From: CAVZLD01 sp964522605
GTDB lineage: Bacteria > Planctomycetota > Planctomycetia > Pirellulales > Pirellulaceae
Length of the DNA stretch: 27,756 nt
Reading direction: 5' to 3'
Assembly (NCBI GenBank): GCA_964522605.1
Contig: CAZFWV010000050.1
Location: forward strand, 1 to 27,756
Shown here: positions 22,681-27,756 of the stretch, one piece after another
Numbering within the stretch: the stretch's first letter is position 1
How the letters are laid out: the number at the start of each line of letters is the position of its first letter
The notes under the pieces: generated by a model
What the model saw: only the letters and a program-made list of their open reading frames with translations
The model's database searches: none
Told to the model about the DNA's origin: nothing
Program-made: the position numbers and the translations under genes

Positions 22681-22877
22681 GGGCTTTGTCTCAAAAAAAC
22701 GCCTCGGGCAGAGCCAGTGGAGAGCCAGTGGGACGGATTGGCAATCCGTCCTACGAATTAGGCAAACCAATTGGGACGGATTGCCAATCCGTCCTACGAA
22801 TCAATCAGCCAAACGTGGCATCCAGGCTCTTCGAGTGGTACGCAGATTTCGCGGGTGCCACTGGGCTGTGCCAGTGC
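22681..22877. repeat. GGCTTTGTCTC/GAGCCAGTGG palindrome split by inserted sequence
   Basis: GGGCTTTGTCTCA at 22681-22693 and GGCAGAGCCAGTGG at 22707-22720 match left-arm blocks of the element at 24447-24545. GTGCCACTGGGCTGTGCCAG beginning at 22855 matches its right arm with one inserted base and one change. The 134 bases between include the two tandem 30-bp units, so the palindrome seems to have been opened by other repeats. Confidence 0.7.
22729..22801 (+). repeat. Two tandem 30-bp palindromic units
   Basis: Units at 22729-22758 and 22772-22801 (period 43) are identical except for one central base. Each consists of GGACGGATT, three bases, AATCCGTCC, then TACGAAT; the 9-bp arms pair perfectly. 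Two copies with this spacing do not make a CRISPR array. Confidence 0.92.
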
Positions 22878-22939
22878 TCTGCCGCCGGCGATCGGTTCGA
22901 GACCACCATTCCGTGCGTCAGTCAAATGCCGGGAACGGA

Positions 22940-24340
22940 CTATTGCCCAATCGGTCCTGCCCAGGTCTGACCTTTCTTATAGCGTTGAGCTCGATCGAGG
23001 ATCGTCGCATCTTTGCTGATAGCGATGACCCGATCCAGTGCGACGTCAAACTCCGCCTTGTTCGGTTCGCGCAATTGTCGATGGTGCGCCAGCTCGACGA
23101 CCGTTTCGCAGGCCTGTTTTGCGTAGGCAGGTTGATCCAGGTATGGCAGTACGAAGCGAAGCGTTTCCGGAATTCGAATCGCTTGTGCTCTTTGGAGAAC
23201 GAGATTGCGTTCCTCGTCTCGTTGGCACATCGCCATCGCTTGCTGGAGAAGTTTGAGTCGCTCGGAATCGGAGCGTCCATCATTCAGTGGAGCGATACGG
23301 ATTAGAGCTCGTAGCGCGGTCGTGCGATGGGGAGGATGCGGATCGGTCTTCGTCAGCTCGATTAAGCGCGGGGCTACGGAGGCGTCGGGCCAATTGCACA
23401 ACGCGCGAAGTCCTGCGGAGTGCTTCGCGGAGTCGCGATCTCCGAGTGAGTCTTCCACGACCTTCCGAGCACCGGCGCCACCGACGCGTCCCAACGTCGA
23501 GAGGATCGTCAGCTGGTCTGCTTGGGAGAGTCGCTTCATCGCGTCCAAGATCGGCTGCGCCTGTTGATTGGCATCGGGGATCCGTTGGCAGACACGCATC
23601 AGGGCTTTTTCGGCGGAATCGCGTTCGCGGCCGCGCTCCGCCTTCAAAATGCCCTGTACCATTCCGGGCACATGCTCCGGTCCGGCCAGTTCGCCCAGGG
23701 CGGCCATTGCGGCAGTTCGGACAACGGGATCTTCGTGTAGCGCGGCCTGCAGCAGATCGGGGATCGTGTCCAAAGCTCGACGCTCCGCGAGGATTTCGAT
23801 CAACTCCGCCTGGACCGCAGCAGAGGTCTTCTTCATGCGCGATGCAATGGCGGGCGGTACGGCGCTACCGGGCAATCGGATCAGACTGGCGCGCGCTGCT
23901 GCCTTCTCGCCGGATGAACCCGTGTCGAGCAGCGGCACGAGCAGCTCGAGATCCGAAAGATCGCCCAGAGTGCCCAGCGACTCAATCGCGGCCAGCCGGA
24001 CCGAATGGTCGGTAGTGCTTTTAAAGAGCGCGAGAATTGCGGGACGCGCCGCATTGTCGCCGCGAACGGCGAGTGCTCGAATCAGACCGATTTGAGCCTC
24101 TGCCGGCAGCTTGGAAAGTTGCGCGGCGAACTGTTCGGTTGCCTGCTTCCCGGGAGCCTGCGTCCTGACCTGTTCCAATCCCAGGGCCCGCATGTCGCTG
24201 TCTTGATCGTTCAACAGATCGATCACGAGTGGGACCAGTTCACTGCCGGGCTCCTCCTGCGCGCGTACAGCTCGAGGCAACAAGGCGGATACGAACAACA
24301 GGCAAGCGAGTCCGGTGGACGAAAGATGCGTGCGTTTCAC
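22940..24340 (-). CDS. Exported HEAT-repeat protein
   Basis: The 466-residue product has a signal peptide (KRTHLSSTGLACLLFVSALLPRAVRAQ) and then a long array of paired helices typical of HEAT/PBS-lyase repeats, for example ARPAILALFKSTTDHSVRLAAIESLGTLGD and DTIPDLLQAALHEDPVVRTAAMAALGELAG shortened here as the clear units near the N-terminal half. Such repeats bind other proteins; no catalytic motif was found. The start is taken as GTG 24340 (TTG 24346 is an alternative) because it gives a clean signal peptide. The open frame runs on to 24493, but that part enters a palindromic repeat and reads as unstructured sequence. Related repeats flank the gene on both sides. Confidence 0.8.
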   Translation of the reverse strand: MKRTHLSSTGLACLLFVSALLPRAVRAQEEPGSELVPLVIDLLNDQDSDMRALGLEQVRTQAPGKQATEQFAAQLSKLPAEAQIGLIRALAVRGDNAARPAILALFKSTTDHSVRLAAIESLGTLGDLSDLELLVPLLDTGSSGEKAAARASLIRLPGSAVPPAIASRMKKTSAAVQAELIEILAERRALDTIPDLLQAALHEDPVVRTAAMAALGELAGPEHVPGMVQGILKAERGRERDSAEKALMRVCQRIPDANQQAQPILDAMKRLSQADQLTILSTLGRVGGAGARKVVEDSLGDRDSAKHSAGLRALCNWPDASVAPRLIELTKTDPHPPHRTTALRALIRIAPLNDGRSDSERLKLLQQAMAMCQRDEERNLVLQRAQAIRIPETLRFVLPYLDQPAYAKQACETVVELAHHRQLREPNKAEFDVALDRVIAISKDATILDRAQRYKKGQTWAGPIGQ

Positions 24341-24446
24341 AATCAAATCCCATTCTGAATTGCGCTCTGGGTTCGAAATGTCGTGACCGGTGTGCTCATG
24401 GGTACTGTAGCCGCGTTTTCGGTTCGGCAGAAGTCGCGCCCTGCTA

Positions 24447-24545
24447 GGCTTTGTCTCAGAACTCTTCCGCAGCACTAGCAGAGCCAGTGGCACCCGCTAA
24501 TACAGTGTGCCACTGGCTCTGCCAGTGCAGTTTTGAGACAAAGCC
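24447..24545. repeat. Long palindrome, GGCTTTGTCTC/GAGCCAGTGG family
   Basis: Outer arms GGCTTTGTCTC (24447-24457) and GAGACAAAGCC (24535-24545) pair perfectly over 11 bases. Inner arms 24472-24493 and 24507-24528 pair at 21 of 22 positions around a 13-base loop. No T-run follows. A split relative is at 22681-22877. Confidence 0.92.
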
Positions 24546-24550
24546 CAGTA

Positions 24551-24630
24551 GAGAAACCACGGATTAAACGGATGTCCACCGATCGGTCCGTGCCGATCCG
24601 TAGGCCCCGTCAAATCCGTGTTTACTTCTC
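24551..24630. repeat. ACCACGGATT-family palindrome
   Basis: GAGAAACCACGGATT at the left end is imperfectly complementary to AATCCGTGTTTACTTCTC at the right end. Aligned to the inverse of 16071-16148 it shares the outer arms, the GATCGGTCCGT core and GATCCGTA, but lacks about eight bases near the left arm. Confidence 0.82.
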
Positions 24631-24829
24631 CTCCTCCGGTCCAACGTGAACGCGATTTGCTCTCGCGTGTGTCTTGGACCGCCATTACTCTGGCTAACCG
24701 ATCGGCGGCGTTCCCGGCGTCTTTCCGCGTTTTTCGGCGGCCCTGCTTCCTGCATTTCCCATGGACGTGTGAGTAACGACGAGGGCTACCATCGGTCCAT
24801 CGCTTTCGGAGTTGAAGGACGAATCACGG

Positions 24830-25534
24830 TCATTGACCGCTGCCCGCCGCGGCGAGCATTCCGCGAGTGGCTGCCAGCTTCACGTGCCTCGGCTGATCCT
24901 GGCCGGCGAGCTGCTTGTAAATGGCCAGCGCATCGGCCTTCTTGCCGGCAGCCACGAGTGCTTCGGCACAGGCCAATAGACCGTCCGTCACCGCCAACTT
25001 CGTATCCGCAGATGTTGGTTTTGCTGCGGCTAAAGCCTTGGCAGCTTCCGGCGATTGAATGTCACCGAGTGCACTGGCCGCGGCCGCAGCAACTTGTGCG
25101 TCGGCGCCACCGAGCAGTTCCGCCAACGTCGAGACGCTGGCATTGTCTTGACGCGCGCCGAGGGAACTGATCATCCCGATTTTCAACGTGCCGCCGACAT
25201 TCGCCAAGGCATCGCGCATCGCCTGGGCCGCTTCCGGTGCGGGAATTCGTTCCAGTGCATAGCGGGCCATGTGAGAGAGCTTCTCATCCGACAGCAAAGT
25301 GGCAAGCGTTGGGACGGAAGCGGCGGTGCCAATCACCATCAGCTTGCGGCAGACATAGTCCTTTGCCGCTTGCGGAACATCCGTCTTCAGCACTTCGGCC
25401 AGACGATTCTCCAGCTCCAGTCGTGACGCGGCGTTACCCGAACGGGCGACGATTTCCTCATCGATGGGCTTCAGTACACTCGGTTCCTGGCCCCATTCAT
25501 ACGTCTTCAGTGCTTCAAAAGCTTGGTCTAACAT
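24830..25534 (-). CDS. HEAT-repeat protein, no signal peptide
   Basis: The 234-residue product consists of about five helical HEAT/PBS-lyase units, for example VPTLATLLSDEKLSHMARYA, AAQAMRDALANVGGTLKIGM and STLAELLGGADAQVAAAAAS. It has no export signal and no catalytic motif, so it is probably a cytoplasmic binding or scaffold protein. ATG 25534 has AGGA eight bases upstream. It begins 57 bases after the stop of the Gfo/Idh/MocA gene on the same strand, and the two are probably one operon; pairs of this kind are common in planctomycetes as far as I recall, though the working link is not known. Confidence 0.85.
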   Translation of the reverse strand: MLDQAFEALKTYEWGQEPSVLKPIDEEIVARSGNAASRLELENRLAEVLKTDVPQAAKDYVCRKLMVIGTAASVPTLATLLSDEKLSHMARYALERIPAPEAAQAMRDALANVGGTLKIGMISSLGARQDNASVSTLAELLGGADAQVAAAAASALGDIQSPEAAKALAAAKPTSADTKLAVTDGLLACAEALVAAGKKADALAIYKQLAGQDQPRHVKLAATRGMLAAAGSGQ

Positions 25535-25591
25535 TTTGGACTTCCTGGTTGATTATACATATTCGGGATTGATTTGGAGGAACCGTCGGGT

Positions 25592-26812
25592 CTAGAGCTG
25601 CCAGGGTTCGCGACGAGCACGATCCAGGAAGCGATTGGCTTCCGCGTCGCCCGGGAACTCCTGCTTTTCCGCGTCCCATTTCAGTGATCGTTGCAGGTTG
25701 TAGGCGATGATACCAAGGTGACTGACGGCCACCGTGTTGATTGCCAACTCGATGTCGCGGAAAGGTTTCTCGCGCGTCTTCACGCAGTGAATGAAATCGC
25801 CGTAGATGCCTCCGTCGCCTTTGTAGGACGGAACCGCTTTGGCTGGGCGCGTCTCACCGGGAGTGCCTTCGACCTGCAAGTTATCCCAACCAGGACGGTT
25901 GTGGTAGAGCAGCACGCCGTTCGGATAGTGATAGGTGAGGAACTTCTTGCCATCTTGTTCGTCGTAGGTGATCTCCACGGGCTGCAATTCACGGACGTCG
26001 ACGGCAAAGGTGGCTCCACCAAAGTGATGGGCGCCCCAGTCAGTCATCCCACCGCCGGAATAATCGATGTAGGAACGCCAGCTTCCGCCGCCGGTACCGA
26101 AATTCCCATCGCAGCGTGCCTTGTTGTACGGAGCCCAGGGCGCCGGACCCAGCCACAGATCCCAGTCCATGTCTTCGGGAACCTCTTCGGGAGGCAGATT
26201 GCACGGTTGCGAGAGCGGTCCGACGTTGACGTTGATTGCCTTGACCGTACCCAGCTCGCCTCCCCAGCACTTGTCGACCACCCCGCGATAATCTTCCAGT
26301 ACGCGCTGGCTTCCGCCGGAAACGACTCGGGCGTATCGACGCGCAGCCTCGATCATCATCGGGCCTTCACGCAACGTCCGCGTCTCCGGCTTCTGACAAT
26401 AGACGTCTTTGCCGTTGCGACAGGCTTCCACCACCATAATCGCATGCCAGTGGTCGGGAGTCGCCACGTGCACCGCATCAATGTCAGTCCGGCCCAGCAG
26501 CTCGCGGAAATCGTTGTACGATGCACAGTCCTCGTTCTGGTAACGCCCGTCGACACGACGCTTTGCATCATTCCGAAAACTCTTGCGCACGTCGCAAACG
26601 GCGACATATTGCACGTCGCCGCGCCCCAAAAAGGCCTCCAGGTCACCCCGGCCCATGTTGCCAATTCCGATACCGCCCATCACGATTCGATCGCTGGCCG
26701 GTGGACGCTCGGCGTTGCCAAGCGCAGTGGAGGTGAGGATGTACGGTAACGCGAGCGTCGAACTCGCACTCTTGAGAAAGTCACGGCGGGAAAGATTAGA
26801 GCGGCTGCCCAT
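25592..26812 (-). CDS. Tat-exported Gfo/Idh/MocA family oxidoreductase
   Basis: The 406-residue product begins with a twin-arginine signal (LSRRDFLKSASSTLALPYIL). The Rossmann motif GIGNMG is at 49-54, HVATPDHWHA lies at 115-124, the cofactor-site motif appears as CQKPETRT at 139-146, and GGMTDWGAHHFGG at 254-266 carries the presumed catalytic aspartate and histidines. Family members are NAD(P)-dependent sugar or cyclitol oxidoreductases; in planctomycetes many are exported by Tat with the cofactor already bound. The substrate is unknown. ATG 26812 is preceded by GAGG seven bases upstream. It is first in a likely operon with the HEAT-repeat gene at 24830-25534. Confidence 0.94.
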   Translation of the reverse strand: MGSRSNLSRRDFLKSASSTLALPYILTSTALGNAERPPASDRIVMGGIGIGNMGRGDLEAFLGRGDVQYVAVCDVRKSFRNDAKRRVDGRYQNEDCASYNDFRELLGRTDIDAVHVATPDHWHAIMVVEACRNGKDVYCQKPETRTLREGPMMIEAARRYARVVSGGSQRVLEDYRGVVDKCWGGELGTVKAINVNVGPLSQPCNLPPEEVPEDMDWDLWLGPAPWAPYNKARCDGNFGTGGGSWRSYIDYSGGGMTDWGAHHFGGATFAVDVRELQPVEITYDEQDGKKFLTYHYPNGVLLYHNRPGWDNLQVEGTPGETRPAKAVPSYKGDGGIYGDFIHCVKTREKPFRDIELAINTVAVSHLGIIAYNLQRSLKWDAEKQEFPGDAEANRFLDRARREPWQL

Positions 26813-27133
26813 AGGATTACCTCATCAAGGATGAAGAACGAACAGTTTGCACGTCTGCGCCGCGAGGGGACTCTTTTCTGGTGTTTGCAAGTCCGGCGCA
26901 GATTCCCGAGGACGAATGGTGGATTCGCCTCACCTCAGTCGCGGCCTGGCGCCGCACTGAAAGAATACCAAAATACGTCGTCACAAGCCACTGGTTCCTC
27001 AGGCATTCCGATATCTCGAAACCGAACGAATCGCCACGCAAAATGCCCAAAACCACCCTCTGCGGCCCTCGGCGCCTCGGCGATAATGACCGCGTCGGGT
27101 GACGTGGTCCAGGTGGTTCCCGTTCGTGCGCCG
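26813..27133. other. 321-base intergenic region, nothing clear
   Basis: No gene or member of the repeat families was recognised. A perfect 9-bp inverted repeat, TCTGCGCCG at 26854-26862 and CGGCGCAGA at 26894-26902, lies about 40 bases upstream of the Gfo/Idh start and might act on its expression. Open frames here are short with no ribosome sites. Confidence 0.6.
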
Positions 27134-27499
27134 TTAGTCCAGCAGGCGCTCGGCCAATTGCAGCGTCACGGATGTGGCCAATTGTTGAGCTGATCCTCGA
27201 TCTTGTCGCCGACAATGCAACCGCAATTGGCAGTCATGGACGCCCGGCAGCGATTCCAACACGCGCATGGAACGCGTGCGCACATCGAGTACGGAGCGAA
27301 AGATTCCGCGTCGGAATTCCACCGACTCCAGGTCGCTCAAAGGAATCCGAATCTCCTTCAGCTCCGATTGCAGCACGCCCACGACGCTGTCTTGAAGCCG
27401 GTATTCCAGAACCAGATGATTGTCATCCAGACGCGCAATTCCGCGAATGTGTGCCAGATCGGCATACACCCCGCCCAGTGTAAACGGCACGCTCGCCAT
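27134..27499 (-). CDS. Small protein of unknown function, possible PH-like fold
   Basis: The 121-residue product starts MASVPFTLGGVYADLAHIRG and continues with alternating strands (HLVLEYRLQDSVVG, KEIRIPLSDLESVEFRRGIF, RSVLDVRTRSMRVLESLPGV) and a C-terminal helix (SAQQLATSVTLQLAERLL). Strand-rich sequence followed by one helix, with an IPLSDLxSVEF step, recalls bacterial PH-like domains, but I cannot name a family. It has no signal or membrane segment. ATG 27499 with GAGGG nine bases upstream is preferred; the frame stays open to 27742, but that extension runs through hairpins and a palindromic repeat and reads as chance sequence. It is 321 bases upstream of the Gfo/Idh gene on the same strand. 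Confidence 0.72.
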   Translation of the reverse strand: MASVPFTLGGVYADLAHIRGIARLDDNHLVLEYRLQDSVVGVLQSELKEIRIPLSDLESVEFRRGIFRSVLDVRTRSMRVLESLPGVHDCQLRLHCRRQDRGSAQQLATSVTLQLAERLLD

Positions 27500-27597
27500 T
27501 CGTCGATTCCCTCGGGTCCCTAATGAAGAATCTCGCTCGACCGGCGTGACACGAAGGTGTCTTGCCGCCGGCCAAACGCGAAACGAACGAATATCGC

Positions 27598-27623
27598 GTG
27601 TGCGCACCGATTGATGCGCACAC
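27598..27623. repeat. Perfect 9-bp hairpin upstream of the small gene
   Basis: GTGTGCGCA (27598-27606) and TGCGCACAC (27615-27623) pair exactly around an eight-base loop. A second small hairpin, GACAC/GTGTC, lies near 27548-27561. Both are within 125 bases upstream of the start at 27499, in the likely promoter or leader region. Confidence 0.7.
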
Positions 27624-27663
27624 CCATCTCGACCCATGACCCACCTGACGGTGACACGGTCTG

Positions 27664-27690
27664 CTAAGGGATGACTCAAGAATAACTTCG
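27664..27690 (-). repeat. 27-bp motif, inverted copy of 11186-11212
   Basis: On the minus strand this reads CGAAGTTATTCTTGAGTCAT and onward, matching 11186-11212 in 24 of 27 positions. The GGTGGCTGG-family element starts 15 bases away. Confidence 0.75.
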
Positions 27691-27704
27691 TTGTTTTCCA
27701 GCGA

Positions 27705-27756
<52 letters not shown>

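Larger units (their letters stand above)
22629..22939. other. 311-base intergenic region made mostly of repeats
   Basis: No gene is seen. It contains a GGGCTTTGTCTC / GAGCCAGTGG left arm (22681-22720), two tandem 30-bp units (22729-22801) and the matching right arm (22855-22877). Unexplained bases are limited to the edges. Confidence 0.85.
24341..24829. other. 489-base intergenic region with two palindromes
   Basis: It holds the GGCTTTGTCTC/GAGCCAGTGG palindrome (24447-24545) and an ACCACGGATT-family palindrome (24551-24630), only five bases apart. From 24631 to 24829 no gene or repeat was recognised. The promoter of the HEAT-repeat gene at 24340 should lie between 24341 and 24446. Confidence 0.8.

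Noticed and set aside
22729..22801. Possible CRISPR array
   Set aside because: There are only two units with a 13-base gap, each unit is itself an almost complete palindrome, and no cas genes are present.
24341..24493. N-terminal extension of the HEAT-repeat protein
   Set aside because: The frame is open, but it enters the palindrome at 24447-24545 and would put about 50 unrelated residues before a perfectly placed signal peptide.
25691..26749. Long open frame (352 codons) on the plus strand
   Set aside because: It is antisense to the clear Gfo/Idh/MocA gene, has no recognisable motif or ribosome site, and is explained by the codon bias of the real gene.

Overview
The window looks like a chromosomal segment of a planctomycete, probably of the Pirellulales type. 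The clues are a secreted dockerin-type protein with a PEP-CTERM tail, Tat-exported Gfo/Idh and sugar-isomerase-like proteins, HEAT-repeat proteins beside them, an HTTM-domain protein, a KamA-type radical SAM enzyme, sulfotransferase genes, and intergenic spaces packed with several families of palindromic repeats. No rRNA, phage, transposase, plasmid or CRISPR genes were seen. There is one tRNA gene, tRNA-Ala(GGC), with a good promoter and an intrinsic terminator. Identifications rest on sequence motifs read by eye; no database search was possible.

Layout. 1-5.4 kb holds housekeeping and miscellaneous genes on both strands: chorismate synthase (-), an SBF-like transporter (+), a macro-domain ADP-ribose hydrolase (-), a secreted beta-helix-like protein (+) and a flippase-like membrane protein (-). 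5.5-8.2 kb has tRNA-Ala (+), a Tat-exported sugar isomerase-like protein (-) and a dockerin/PEP-CTERM protein (-). From 8.5 to 21.4 kb all genes are on the + strand: a KamA-like radical SAM enzyme, a secreted nucleoside hydrolase, an alcohol dehydrogenase overlapping an HTTM membrane protein, then a large polytopic membrane protein, a UDP-galactopyranose-mutase-like flavoprotein, an arylsulfotransferase-like protein, two small membrane proteins (one resembling EMC3/YidC in topology) and a PAPS-type sulfotransferase. From 21.3 kb to the end all genes are on the - strand: an FAD monooxygenase, two HEAT-repeat proteins, a Gfo/Idh/MocA oxidoreductase and a small unknown protein.

The most coherent gene set is 16.6-21.4 kb (perhaps from 14.05 kb). 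The flavoprotein, the ASST-like protein and the two small membrane proteins are tightly packed or overlapping, and the sulfotransferase follows 8 bases later. Together they suggest an uncharacterised envelope system that makes or modifies a sulfated surface molecule. This is inference from context.

The second notable property is the repeats. At least six families of long imperfect palindromes lie between genes, several present two or three times: a 133-bp element in two copies (96% identical) 10.5 kb apart; a GGTGGCTGG family; a CGTAGC...GTGAGA family; an ACCACGGATT family that supplies the stop codon of one gene; a GGCTTTGTCTC/GAGCCAGTGG family flanking a HEAT-repeat gene; a TTTAACCGCG palindrome; a 27-bp motif next to two of these; plus two short tandem arrays. 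Every intergenic space longer than 400 bases contains at least one.
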